DNA of 64,000 nucleotides from Lates calcarifer (lineage: Eukaryota > Chordata > Actinopteri > Centropomidae): contig NC_066844.1 in NCBI RefSeq assembly GCF_001640805.2, positions 841,006 through 905,005 of the forward strand, given 5' to 3'. Below the pieces are notes generated by a model. That model ran no database searches. It was not told where the DNA came from and worked only from the letters and a program-made list of their open reading frames with translations. Positions 48,543 through 61,245 of this stretch are shown here, in pieces. A program made the position numbers and the translations under genes. Each line of letters starts with the position of its first letter. Positions within the stretch are counted from its first letter, which is position 1.

Positions 48543-48939
48543 CTGCTAATATGTGCACGTGTTAATTTTAATGTTAGTTTTGTTTCTGTTGGGATATATG
48601 ATATGTGCTCTAACTATTAGGTCACCATTAGGAGTCCTCGTGAAATGTGTGGGGCCTGAAGATATTTTATTAACCAGAGAAGGTTAATCCAGCCATGTTC
48701 TGACTTTAACTTGTCATGTAAAGATATTGTAGGAATAACATTAAAAACAGGGTCAGTCAATGGTCATTAACGTCAGCACTCAGAGCAACCTGTGGTTCTC
48801 AGAGCTGATCGATAGCAAGTATCTGGCCGGTGAGTGTTTCTTCCTGGACGAGCTGTAATCTGCTGTTATTGTCTCTAAAAGCCTCTGGCACAGGCACCAT
48901 TGTAATTATCAAGTCTTAAATAAGTGACTTTTCCTGTGG

Positions 48940-48976
<37 letters not shown>

Positions 48977-49726
48977 CATGGAGGTAAAAACACAAGTCAT
49001 TTATTACTGTCAATCACTTCATCCAACGTACAGAGAAAAGGTGCGGCTGAAAAGTCCCGAAGCTGTTTGACAACATTTTCTTACTTGCTGTTTGTGAGTT
49101 TTATTTGTGCAGTAAATATATCTGAATCACCTAAAGAGCATGAAACCTTTCCCTGCTGACACCTGTATGACAGTGGTTTGTAAATATCACATTTTAATGT
49201 TCATTTTAATTCAAATTGGAACGACCCCGTTCTTATTTTCAGCTGGTGCTGTAACAGTGAGCCGTACACTAGGTGCCCTTATAAAGTAAATCTACTTAAC
49301 ACTGACTTTCAGCTGTTTGACTTTGAAATTAACCATGCATCACTGCCTCTGGAATAAATAGATGGATAAACATTAACACAGAAGTCTTGCAGTTTGTGTG
49401 AGTGTGAATGTCTGATGTCCACTGTGAGTTGAAGGACAGACGTTTGGACTCATTAAATGAAATGTGCCCACTCGCTGCTAATCTGCTCGTCTGAGGAGTC
49501 ACTGATTTTCTAATAACTCAGCTTTGACTTGGGTTCTGTCCAATCACAAAGCTGATCTGTCCAGACCTGGAGTGGCCTTCAGGAGCGCTGGGAGAATTCC
49601 CAGTGGCCTGACGAGCTGATCCCACAGCGTCAGACCAATGGTCGCTAACACAATGTTTAGTCAGTATGTAGCCAAGCATTGTGGGAAAAAAATGAACAGA
49701 GCAGGTGAAGGAGAAAAGGAGGAGCT

Positions 49727-50069
49727 GAGAGAGTGTGTGTTAAAGAGAGAAAAGCCCTGCAGGAATGCAATGATGCAAAATGACGGACTGATAGACTGAG
49801 GAATGACCTCAACCCTTTATCATTGTTCACAGGAGAGCAGGAGATGTGTTATGTGTTATTAAGAGAATAAACACCTGTGCAGTGTGTTCTGGCAGGTGGA
49901 TGTAGCTGCAGTCGCTCAGTGATGATCAGTCAGAGCTCTGAGGAAATGTCAGGTGTAAAACAAACACAAATGTTTAGTGATAAAACTAAAAGACATGTTA
50001 CTGTGAACTGCAGTGACTTTGCTGATCCTGATCATCATCAGGTCACATTAACCTGTCTGATACTCTGGT
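49727..50069. other. 343-bp block present only in unit B
   Basis: Unit A reads GGAGCT|AGTGACATTC. Unit B has 343 bp between these flanks. The block has no clear terminal repeats, target-site duplication or tail. It includes a 64-codon open frame without any recognisable domain. It abuts a dispersed repeat fragment, so it may be part of a longer element lost from A. Confidence 0.9.
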
Positions 50070-50092
50070 AGTGACATTCCCATCTGCCTCAG

Positions 50093-50187
50093 CTCTACTC
50101 ATGCTAATTACCACGCTAACACACTAAACTAAGACAGTGAACATGGCAAACATTACACCTGCCTAACATCAGCATGTTAGCATTCAG
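50093..50187. repeat. Fragment of dispersed percomorph repeat, unit B
   Basis: Copy of 22784-22880, here immediately downstream of the 343-bp block unique to unit B. Confidence 0.65.
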
Positions 50188-50404
50188 GCGTTGAAGTGAA
50201 AGCAGCAGAGCGTGGCTGTGGACTCTTAGTCTTGTTAAAAGTTGAACAAAATGCAGCAGAGTGTTTTGAAAGCTCGAGAGCGTCTACGCTAAAATGAAAC
50301 ATCCATTTAAACTGTCAAGTGTCTCATCTCTGCCTCGGCCTGTCTGTGCTACAGTTTACAGCATCGTCTGTTTTCCATCACATCACAGGAGCCACTGTCA
50401 CTTC

Positions 50405-50564
50405 TGACAACATAAAGGCAGCATGAATTTTTAATCAAGTGCTTTTGGCTGAGGCTAAGATAACAGGAAGCCAAAACATGAATGAGGACAGATAAATAAC
50501 CAGTAATTCATGACCCAAGGGGATAATTATGAAGCTGGCAGAGGTTATGTAGAAACAACATGAC
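50405..50564. promoter_or_regulatory. Candidate conserved non-coding element (unit B copy)
   Basis: Copy of 23101-23260. Confidence 0.4.
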
Positions 50565-53500
50565 TGGATGGTACACAGATCAGATGTCTCCACAGCGGCC
50601 ACACCTCAGACCTCACATCAGCAGCATCACTTTACAGGTATTCATTGAGTCTTTATGAGTGCTCCTTTCCTGGCAGGGACAGAAAGACAAACTAACTTTC
50701 CCAAAAGCTTTGAACGTGTGAACCTCACATATCTATTTTCAGCACGTGCAGTGAGTTGTGTTTGTTTATTGTTGAGCAGAAGTTGTGTCTCCTTCTCTGT
50801 CGGCCGACTCTGGGCCTGCGGATAGTTCAGGGTCAGGTTTGGACAGCGGCCCTCGTCCACGCTGCTGGAGCCTGTAGGGAGGGGCTGTAGTGAGCTGGCC
50901 TCATTCCACAAATACACTCAGAATCAGAAGGTTCATGATTTAGAATCTGTTTTTTTCTCTTTGGTTTGTTTTCTCTGAATGATATTCTCAGGTGAGCAGG
51001 TAGATCAGACATGTCGTCTCCTGGAGTCTCACATCCTTACATACGTCACATGGAAGTGCAGACGTGTCCACAGGGTCATGACACCCAGGTGGGAACTCCA
51101 ATATTCTTGAATGAGGGGTTGAAGAAGATCTTCAGCTCTGACTGAGCGGTGGGGGGACCCAGGTATTTAACCTGGGTTGGTATCAGAGCCACTGATACGC
51201 AGCCGGGTCCAGCCGCCCTCCATGACCTGACCGACGGAGAATCTCCACAGATTTCTAAACTTGTTCACCACTGGGCACGTCTGCTCTCATATCATCACGC
51301 TCACCAAGACGTTGGCAGAGCAGGTTTGTAATTCCTCACCCACTGCAGTCTGTGTGAGAGGCTCACACTCAGCACTGATTCATCAGTACAACATCAGAGT
51401 CATTTATCAAAGCTAATGTTTTCACACTCGTATTAATTCCACTTGTTTCTTCTTTGCCTTCCAGCTTTAACCCACTGTCAACAACAACAACAAATACTAA
51501 CCTTGGTAAGAGCTGATGTCAGTGAGAATTCTGAGTCACATTCCTAATAAATGTATTTGTTGGCTGCAGTTGGCTGATATCACCTGCAGGTGAAAGGTGC
51601 AGGCTACTGAACAGGTAGTAGGAGAATCCAATGTGCTTTCTAGCAGGGGGAGCCCCGACTGTACCATGTTGGGTGGAGCACTGTGGGGGGGTGGGGGTGG
51701 GGGGTTCACCCTTGTTTAAAAAGTAAACAACATCTACAGTAAATATTTTAATGTCAGAGGGCTTGGAGTAATGTTTGGACACTGTATTTATAGTTTCTGC
51801 TCAGAAATGTTGTGTGTGTGGATTGACTGATTTTTGCTAACTTTACCTGGTCTTGTTGGAGGGGTTTCCTGTGTAAAATGCAGGGGCAGAAGCTCCTCAC
51901 TGCTTTCAGTTCAGATGTAGTCTGGCTGGCTCCAGGACTCAGTCTGGGTCTTATTCCTTTGTTGGTTGTTGAGTTTCTTCTCGATACGTTTGTAGATTTT
52001 TTCATGTTTGTATATGTGTGCTCTGTAACTGCTGTGGTTGAATATTATTCAGTGCTCCTCCTTCAGGTACCAGGGCTGACGGTTTGGCTCTGCTGACACG
52101 AGGCCAAAGAATAAACAAGGAAACAAAATACACTGTAAGTCATGACCCAGTTGGTTGTGAAGTAATTGGTGTGGATTTTGTGTTTTTATGATGTGACTGG
52201 TGCCGTGCTTCACCTGTCTGCATCAAATTTAGGGAACTGACTGACACGAACGAGTCAAAGCTTTCTGTGTTTTTCCTCCTGGTGGAATCAGGAAGACGCT
52301 GCTGGGATTATATGACATGACGTCACCTCCAAGAAGAAAAGCAGAACATCCTTCCTCTTCACACATGGTGAGTCACATGAATCCTCCCTTTAATTCTCTC
52401 TCTCTCTGTCCCAGTTGTCTTCATGGAGGTGAATCAGCCCGCTGTGGCCGTGTGTATGAAGCTGTGTTGTATTCTGTCTGCTTGTGGATGTGGAACCTGC
52501 AGCGTTTGTCTGAGTGTTGAACTTGTGAGAAGTAAAGTTGCCTCTTCACATGTGATTTGTGTCTGATGATGTCCTTTGTAGAAGTTTCTCTTCAGAATGT
52601 TTCAGTTGTTTCTTGTGTTTTGATGAATAGTCACTGGCTTTAAATAAGAAGCAGCTCCATTCTGTAGGCTATAGGAGCTGTGTGTATTCAGACCGTCCAG
52701 TGATCCTAATGAGAGCTGCTGCTGCTCGGTACTTTGTATTTGACTATAAGCTCGAAGTCGCATATCAGGGATGTGTGCATTTGTTTTCAGACTTTATTTT
52801 GATCAACCTCAGCTTCCACAAAGTGTTGTCTATTCTGACTGAGGTCAAGACAACAACAACAATTTAAAATCACAGAGGATCAATAAAGCAAGAAGCCCAG
52901 CGAGTGGTTTGGTTTAGGCTGGAGAAAGATCTGAGCTTCAGTTCAGTGTTAATGTTAGACCACACTCTGCTGCTAACCTTTACTGAGCACTGTGAGTGAA
53001 CTCACCATCACCACAAACTGTTCATAACGCCTGATGCTTTCCAGATGCATTTATTTTTTTGTGTTGATAGCAAACATCATCCAGGCAGCATCACATTTCT
53101 TTCCAAACATAATTTACTTTTTCAAATTATTCCTTATCAACCAGTTTCCAGGAGTCAGGTTTGGTAGCAAAGTACCTGACCCCAGTCTGACCCCTCTGGT
53201 TTAAATGGTGCTGACACGGTGGAAATGAATTCATGACCATTTACTTACTGTGTGTGTGTGTGTACTTTGTCAGTATACAGTATCTCATACTGCAGCTTAT
53301 TCATGTACCATTCATCTCATGACACATGTTCACATCCAGTCTGTAACAGCTCCGAACATTTACAGCATTTACCCTGTGTGTAGAGTAATAAATGGTTAGA
53401 GACTGTGAAACCGTGTCACAGCTGTTATTTATAGAGTCATTTTTTCACACACAAGCAAATATACTCTGGAATTTATTCTGTGTGTGTGTGTGACCTAAAA

Positions 53501-54761
53501 ACTCCTGAGTAATGGATGCATGTGTCTGAGTGCACATGTCACAGATGTGTCGTTCTGATGCCTCCGGTGAAACGGTTTTGTCCTGTGTGCACCTCCACCT
53601 GCAAACTCTTTCAGAAATACACACGGCTGACATTATAAACCTAACATCTCACTGTGCTGCTGTCTTCTGTGCTGCTATCCCAAACCAGATGTTAGGATTT
53701 TATGGGTTTGGGCAGGCTTCAAAGGCCCTTTATTACTTCAAGAGTGTTGTAAAATATTTCCAGGAGGCACATATAAAAGAAATAAGCTTCTGTGACAGGT
53801 TGTGTTGGTTATGCAGGAGGACAAAACATAAAAAAAGAAGGCGGCTGTTTCTTTCCTTACCTTTCTCTAACAAGACGTACTGAGCTGCGTGTCAGGGCAG
53901 GGCAGGGTATTCTGATCAGTAGCATGATCAGTGTACAGCAGGTGGTTGTTTACAGAGCCCACACTGCACTGGACAGAGGAAAACATCAGGTACATGCTGA
54001 TGCAGTGTCAGGAAACATATGATGGTAGCAGCAGAAGCCCCCACCTAATTAAACCAGCAGCACCTCTAGCCTGAGCGATAAATACTGACCCAGCTGGCTC
54101 CAAACAGCTAGCGGGGAAAACAAAAACGTCACCGAGCGGAGCCGACAGTGAGCGGCGGATGTAGCATATGGTCCCTTCTGCTGAGAAAATATTGGCCTTC
54201 CAGCTATCATCAACCAAAGACCTGCGAGGGCAGAGCGGAGAGCTGGTGCTGCCCCCCACCAAGTGCAGCAGTCACCACCTCATAGCTGTTATTTTACACC
54301 CGACCCAAAGCAGTCTCTGTGTTTGCTACATACAGGCAGTAAAGTGGATCTGGATAAAACGGCTCCGTAGAGGCATTTCTTCTCTCGGACCTGTTCGACA
54401 TGTACACTATCACAGAGGTAAAGTTCCTTTATCATCTCAGAGAGCAGCAGCTGAGGTTAACCAGTGGAACAGACAGAGAGTTCTGAATGAGATGGAATGA
54501 CACACCTGCACTTTTATTTGGACAAACAGGGCGAACTAAGGCGACTTCATTAAAGGAAATAGGAGACTTTTTACGATTGCAGCTGCACTCTGTGATTCAT
54601 GCTGATAACAAGTCACACACATTTTGCCCAGTGCAGCTTTAAAATATGGCAAAAGTAAAATTAAAATGATGAAAGGAATCTATCTGACAAAACATTCCCC
54701 ACAATCATTTAAAAACACACTTTCACCAGCAGAAAATTACACACTTAGTGTCTGCCCACTT

Positions 54762-55001
54762 CAATCTAACCTTATATAAGCTCATAAGCTTTTGATTGCT
54801 TTCATTTGCATTTATTACATGATGACAGCGCGGCTCCGAGGCACTGCTGCAGCATTGAAATGGATGAATCAAATGCTGCGCTTATCGAGAAAGCTTTAGC
54901 TGTTTTCCAGCTTTTTGTGCGAACCACAGAAATGTTGCCCCCCAGTCAAAAAACGGCATCATAAACAAGAATGAGAGCACTGACCTACAGTCGTGTTATA
55001 C
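54762..55001. promoter_or_regulatory. Candidate conserved non-coding element (unit B copy)
   Basis: Copy of 27721-27960 with the same octamer-like core. Confidence 0.4.
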
Positions 55002-56365
55002 CCTGCATCTCAGTGATAATAACAAATGCAATCCAGGATGTGGAAACTCATTACTGTTATTTCAGGCCGGGCTTAAAGAGAGGAAATCTCTTCTTTGGTG
55101 GTACATTCACACCAGTAACATGGCAGCTGTGGTCACACAGCCAGGTCGTTTATTTCACACAAATGAACGCTCCTCGCCTCATCTCAGCGCTAAATTGTGT
55201 GGGTTGATCCGCTTAACGGTCTGACGGAAGCGGGGATATTGGTATTAATTGCACGCCAAGGCTGCCCCCCAGCACACCCCCAAACACACACCCCCAGAAA
55301 CACACACACACACACACTTGTCACTGTCTAATTGTGTATTTCTCTCATTCAGCTATTCTCATCATTGTCTTTCATTTTCTCTCCACTCTGAGACTCTCAG
55401 AAATCTTTTCAAACTCTGTCTCCTCCCTCTCTCTCCTCACACTCTGGTATTATCTATCATTTCCCCCTTCCACTCTTCTCTCTGTCTGTCTTCATCTTTC
55501 TCTCCATGCCCATTGAGAAATCCACCCATAATGACTGATATTACACGGTTACAAACAGGTGCCTTCGTTGTTGACTTTGCTCGGCGAGGTGAAGGTCGAC
55601 ACTCATCTCATTGTTTGAGGGAAGACGCAGCATGAATGGACGCTCATTATGAGCTCTCTGCAGCGCTCTAAACATTAATATTAATTAATAACATTTCTTT
55701 ATCATTCAAGCTGGAAGAGTTTGTCATATCTTAAGAACTCATACATTTCATTTGTAAAATCTTTTTATGTATACGTGTGTAACTGTAGCTGTAGTGGAGG
55801 AAATATTTTCCTCTCATTCCTCTCATACACACAGGGAACAAATGGGTTCGTGTTCATACAGTACAATCTGTTTTGAAGCCTTGTTCCTCTAAAAGAAAAC
55901 TGTCGGATACTTGTGGAATATTTTAACTTGAACTGGATCAAATCTGACCCACACAGAACAGGAGGGTTCATGTTAAACAGAACACTGAGCTGGGGAACAG
56001 ATCCTCTCTCAGTGTGACAGAGAATAAGCTTTTCCTTTGAAACAGCAGTGGAGGCAGTTAGCATGACAGGAAGAAAAAAGCTGATTAGCTCTTTCGGTGG
56101 TCGTGCATTGTTGCAGCGTATGTGGTAAAAATTGCTGCTCTGCTTCACTGGCCTCAGTGGGTCGCTTTATTTCCTGTTAGAGCTGGCTAAATGTTGAGCT
56201 AATTTTAGGGCTTTGCTTTTGAACACAGAGAGAGAAAGCGCCAAGCCTCATTAAACAAGACAATTACACGTCTGTCTCAGTACAATGCGCTACCTGATGT
56301 CTGATTTGGTTCAGGTAAATTACAGTAGGAGGGTGGAGAGGATGCAGGCAATACCAGGCTGTTAG

Positions 56366-56754
56366 ATGAGTACACTTACCATGCAAGGACACACACACAG
56401 AGGTGCACTAAAACACACACATGCTGTAACACTGTAACACACACTCCCTCTCATCCCCGTGCTCCTGCTGCTCTCTAAATATCACAGTTGTGCACAGGCA
56501 GAAAAATAGATTACAACTGAAGACAAGTCAATTTCAGTTCAGCATTATCACAGCGAGATGTGGACTATAATTTTATCCTATGTACACTGAGAGCACTCTT
56601 CATCAGCCGTGCTGTTACACTTTAGGTAATACGGTGCAGTAAACAGTAATTTCCCTCTGAGGAGAGTAAAGCGATATAAAACACATAAAGGAGTGTTTTC
56701 CTGTGCTGGATCTGTTGTCACGTTTCATCTCTGAAGACAGAGGATCAGATTTGT
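56366..56754. other. Single-copy sequence after unit B, no gene
   Basis: Starts at the point where unit A was cut by the gap. Short CA runs lie near 56391 and 56414. Nothing else is recognised. Confidence 0.5.
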
Positions 56755-56950
56755 GGGCGGCTGTGGCTCAGGTGGTAGAGCGGGTCGCCCGCTAATCAGA
56801 AGGTCAGCGGTTCGATCCCCGGCTCTTCTAGTCCGTGCTGAAGTATCCTTGGGCGAGATACTGAACCCCACGTTGCCCCTGATGTTTGTGCGTAGTGCTG
56901 TGTGAATGGGTGAATGTGACGCGTAGTGTAAAGCGCTTTGAGCATCATAT
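56755..56950 (+). mobile_element. tRNA-derived SINE (teleost type)
   Basis: The head starts GGGCGGCTGTGGCTCAGGTG and carries a polymerase III A box (TGGCTCAGGTGG, 56764-56775) and B box (GGTTCGATCCC, 56809-56819). It does not fold as an intact tRNA with a CCA-ready acceptor end. The body has the CTTGGGCGAGATACTGAACC motif and the 3' part GTGTGAATGGGTGAATGTGAC...AAAGCGCTTTGAG, both typical of fish SINEs. There are several substitutions from the usual sequence, so it is not young. It is single-copy here and outside the duplicated units. Confidence 0.85.
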
Positions 56951-57924
56951 TCAGTTAACTGGTTTGCTCAACAATTCTACTTTGTCATTAGTTTTACTTG
57001 TAATGTACTGTGACTTGTTGCACTCTGACTGCAGCTCAAACAGAAAGACACAGTCAGAAAAGCTGTGGACGAATCAGTAAATAACAGTGAAGCTACTCCT
57101 CCAAGAATCTGTCGGGAAAAAATAAACTCCAAGAACAAACACGGAGACCAAGTCTTTGTCTTACTACTTTTAGATTCTACGTCGGTCTGAGTTTTTGGCA
57201 CTCTGAGAAATCACGATGGCCAAACAGTCACTCAACTTCAGCCTCCCTCTGTTTGCTTTGTCTGGTTCAGGCCTGTTGCCAAGGTGGGGCCATCGGGGTG
57301 TGATACCCATGGTGCACTGCGTCATCCACAGTATCCTTTATTTTAATGAATGTGAGTTTTCCACTTGGTTTCCTTTAATATTCTGTAACGTGTGTTGTAG
57401 TCATTTGTCTGTTGTAGCAGGAAGGTTTGGACCTGATTCAAACTGAACCAGCAGCAGCACTGAGGGACGATTCCTCCGGCTTTGGTTTTGGTTTTTGGTT
57501 TGGTAAGATTTCATTACGGTGTAGATCAATAAAAACTGATCAATGCAGCTTCCTCCTTCACACTTGGCCACTTGTCAGACAGGAGAAGGAGGACACCAAC
57601 AGAAGAGGGGTTCTGGTGTTGATAGGATGTTGTTGAGGGTTTCTGTTGGTGTTGTCGATGTGAGCTCTCCAGTGAGGACCCAGAAAAGAGAATCTAGGTC
57701 CCTGTAGCCCCTCTGGTCCAGATGGTGCATCACAGCTTACCAGAGCCAGTTTCCTGTTGTGGAAAGGAGCTCTGCAGAGTCTTCAGATTAACTTTCTCTC
57801 CTTTTGCTCAGCACAGGCATCAGTGACGCGCACATTAAACTACTGTACGTTTCTTTAATACCAGCAGGCTCCCGACCTTAGTTACTGTTTCCATTCGCTC
57901 CCATATTTCCCTCTCTCTGTGGGC
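56951..57924. other. Single-copy sequence, no gene
   Basis: AT-leaning non-coding sequence with a GGTTTTGGTTTTTGGTTTGG patch near 57483-57502. Open frames up to 76 codons have no support. Confidence 0.4.
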
Positions 57925-58045
57925 GACGTGCAATTTAGCTGAAATGACATTAAAATTCCATCACAGTTTCAACAAAGAGATTAATTACCACACAGTCGCA
58001 CAATGTAATTCATTAAAACTGCAGAATGCACTGATTAAAGTTTGG
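57925..58045. promoter_or_regulatory. Candidate conserved non-coding element
   Basis: Non-repetitive block with CAATTTAGCTGAAATGACAT, GATTAATTACC and GTAATTCATTAAAACTG cores, rich in homeodomain-type ATTA/TAAT sites. Single-copy here. Inferred from composition. Confidence 0.35.
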
Positions 58046-59741
58046 ATAATAGGAACATGTGCAAAATACAGACAGATAAACACTGCTCAGCAGTCTTTGA
58101 TGAAGGTGAGATGACCACCTGACATTCGACCTTGGAGGGTTTGATAAATAAAAGTCATCTCTGTAAGTCTGCTCTTTCATCCTCATATAATTATTATAAA
58201 ATCACATAATAATGGATGGTTATAGGATGCAGATGTAATTGGGTGCTGTTGAATATCTGAATATTAATAAGTTGTAAATTATGAAGTGGAGTGTGGGTAT
58301 TTTTATTAGCAGTGCAGAAAGTACACATCACAATCCCACTGTGGCCCATACTCACTAAATACTTTTTAAAATGTTCATGAACAGTAAAATGCAACATTAT
58401 AATCAACATTACCATCACTAATTATAGAATATAATTATAGAAGAATTCATTTATGTGTTGTAATTCCTCCCTTTAAAGCTTTTAATCAGGGAGTCTTTGT
58501 ACAACCTCTTCATCTGTTTTGGTCAAATTTTCAGCCCAGGTTCACAAACTCTCCCCGAGGGGTTTAACAGCCTGTATGTTATTACCTGTCTGTGTCTCTG
58601 TTTGTTGTCCACTCTCCCTGTTTGTTAAAGGAAAACTGTTAAATTTTCCTCCAGATTGATTGGACGAGATAATACGAGAAAAGGCTGCTTATATGTCTGT
58701 AAGATGAATCCAGTCACACTCCGTTAAATGAAATGCTGCAGTTAGATTTTCAGCCGTCATTTGCAATCAGTCCAGAAAGCCTGAGAGCTGTTGTGAAACT
58801 GATGCACCATCACTTCCCAGCCTGTATGTGGTTATCGAGCTGTGACTTCGCTCCCTGCTGTGACACTGTCGGGGTGTCTGTGGTGTCCTTGACCGATGCC
58901 CACGGAGGATAAATGAGCTCTTCTCTTTATTGACTTTTTTCCCTCCAAGTCTCAGATTTCCCAGGAGATAATGTCCCGTCTTGTTCTTCCACTCATACAC
59001 ACACTCACAGTTACACAGCCTCACACTCATTAGATAACTAAGTACATATATGAATGCACTCGTACGCCTGTGTCAGCATATAGAAACGTTCTTACTGCGC
59101 TGCGTTCATTTACAACAGACCTCACAGTGCAGCAGCTCACTCCATGGAAGAGTGAAAATTAAAATGTGTGGATGTTAAAGAGAAGTGTGAGCTCCAACAG
59201 TAACAGATCATCTTCTTTCTACTCTGTCAGCTGGCTGCGACGCTGACGTCTCCGGCTGCAGCTCACGTCAGCTGTCACTAATTAACCCTGAGTAACTTGA
59301 TCACAGGCCAGAATGAAACTGGTCTGAAGTCAGTGTGAGTGTCTGAACTTGACCAGAGATCATTAGTGAGGAAGAGGCTCCAACACCAGCGACCAATCAG
59401 AGTGGAGCTTCAGTTTCAGGAGGTTGTCAGGGTGGAGGGAGGACGGACAGAGTCCAGTCCAGACCAGACCAGGATCTTTCCCTGAGCCTGAACCAGGAGC
59501 TGTGAGAGTCTGAACAGAACCAGAGAACTGGTTCATGAAGCTGGAGTCTCTCAGAGTCATTCAGGTCCAGGAGAGAGAAGAGGAACCTGGAGCCTGAAGC
59601 GACTGGTCGTGAACTTCATCAAGTCTTACTGAGATAAATATACAGGAATCACAGAGTCTGGATTTCACAGGACCTGGTTTGAGATTTAGGCCAAAAGACA
59701 CACAAACTGTACAATCTGTGAACCACAGGTGGACGCATGAC

Positions 59742-59742
<1 letters not shown>
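58046..59742. other. Single-copy sequence, no gene
   Basis: AT-rich to 58450, then mixed. A minus-strand 87-codon frame at 58767-59030 lacks splice or domain evidence. Nothing else is recognised. Confidence 0.4.

Positions 59743-59772
<30 letters not shown>
59743..59772. repeat. (CA)15 microsatellite
   Basis: Pure CA run in single-copy DNA. Confidence 0.95.
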
Positions 59773-59774
<2 letters not shown>

Positions 59775-59908
59775 AGACACACACACCCTGCTGGCAGAAA
59801 AGGGCATCAAGCTGCTCTATTCTAAATACTGTTCCTAACACAGCAGGGGACATTTGTTTACTGAAACACCTCCATCCTTTAAACCTTTAGTAACATACAG
59901 ACCCTCAT

Positions 59909-59909
<1 letters not shown>

Positions 59910-59939
<30 letters not shown>
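59910..59939. repeat. (CA)15 microsatellite
   Basis: Pure CA run about 140 bp after the previous one. Confidence 0.95.
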
Positions 59940-60354
59940 GCTTTAACAGTCTAATCTTTACAGTGCTCACTTTAACACATGGCCTCTCTGCCCTTGTGAA
60001 AACACAGCCTCCATGTTGCTTCTCGTCCTCGGTGAGACTTTTCCTTCCTGACTCTAAATTGAAATCTCTTCACATATACGAGGTGAATTCCAGCGCCTCT
60101 GAGGGCAGGAGAACCCGTCCAGAACCAGTTTTAATGACAAACTGTGAGCAGTGAGTATCAGCGGGGAAATCAAAGTCCTTCCTGAACTGCCAGTTTGTGT
60201 TTGTGTGTTTGTTTTGTGTGTTTGCGGTGGAGAGGTTTGCTCTCAGCAGCACACATCCTGTCGCTGTGTGTTGCTGTGTTTTTGTTCAGATGACAGATAT
60301 GACAAATATCTTTATGTTAAGCACAGCAGGGGGAGGATCTGTTGGACTAACACA
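59940..60354. other. Single-copy sequence, no gene
   Basis: Mixed sequence with TTTGTGTTTG-type patches near 60194-60230. No support for a coding exon. Confidence 0.4.
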
Positions 60355-61245
60355 CAGTCCTCCTCTCTCCTCTACGTGCTTTGCTTTTCTTTGTCTTTTT
60401 TCATAATCTCTGCTTTTTTATTCCTCTGCTCTTCTTCCTCTCTCCCCTTTTTTCTCCTTTTGTATTTCTCTCCTTTCTCTCTTCCTTTTAAAAGAATCTC
60501 TTATTCCTCTTTCCTGATTTTTCTGAATCGCCGCCTCCTAGGTTTCTTCTTTTTCTCATTCCCCACATCCATTTATTTGACTTCATGTGTCGTCGTCTTC
60601 CTCTTCACCTCTTTTGTGCTGCCTCCTCTTCTATTTCACACCTTTCTTCTTCTCTGATTCCTAATTCTGTGTGAGTCTCACTATATTTCTTCTCATTTTT
60701 TTCCTGTCACCTTTTCTTTATTTTGTCTCCTTCCCTCTCTCTTCTACCTATTTTCCTCCTCCTCCTCTCCATCCCTCTCCTTGTCCCTTTTTCTTAACCC
60801 ACCATCTGTCCATTCCTCTTGTTTATCTTCTCTCTGCCTCTCCTCTCCTCAGTCTTCACCTCCCCTGCTCTCCATCCCCTTGTTTGCCGGCGTTCGTCTT
60901 ATCGTCACGCTCCTCTTCCCTTTCATTCCTCTCCCTCTCCTCCCACCCATCTGTCTCCTCTCCTTTCTTTACCCACCTTCTTCACATCCTTTCATTCCCT
61001 CTTCTCCACCTTGTCTCCACCTGCCCCTCGTCTTCCCCTGTTTCCTTTCCTCAGTCTTCTTTCCTCTTCCATCAGCACTCCTTCTCCTGTGTCTCCTCTG
61101 TCTAACTTTACCCTCTCCCTCCTTTCATCTCCTCCTCTCCACCTCATCACCAATCTATCCCCCTTTTCTCTGATCCTCTTACTCCCCCGTTTCTTCTCCC
61201 ACCTTCTCCCCCTGTCCTTACATATTCTTCTTTTTTTTTCTCACT
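60355..61245 (+). repeat. Long polypyrimidine tract, about 890 bp
   Basis: Nearly uninterrupted C/T on the plus strand with no fixed repeat unit. It gives five overlapping S/L/F/P-rich frames of 126-168 codons in different registers, which is the mark of compositional artefact and not of a gene. It resembles the 17861-18494 tract in texture but is not a copy of it. Confidence 0.9.

Larger units (their letters stand above)
30322..56365 (+). repeat. Duplicated unit B (26.0 kb), right copy
   Basis: Direct copy of unit A, 330 bp longer overall. Main differences from A: (AT)25 at 33885-33934, a 188-bp block at 46363-46550, a 343-bp block at 49727-50069, an extended GT tract at 48454-48540, and loss of the 232-bp block present at 25039-25270 of A. 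After 56365 the sequence runs on into single-copy DNA (ATGAGTACAC...) that has no partner after unit A. Every non-coding description given for unit A applies here at the shifted position. Confidence 0.97.

Noticed and set aside
48277..48565. C/V- and T/H-rich frames on both strands
   Set aside because: Translation of (GT)n/(CA)n repeats.
56755..56830. Possible tRNA gene
   Set aside because: A and B boxes are present, but the segment continues into a SINE body and lacks an intact acceptor stem, so it is a SINE head.
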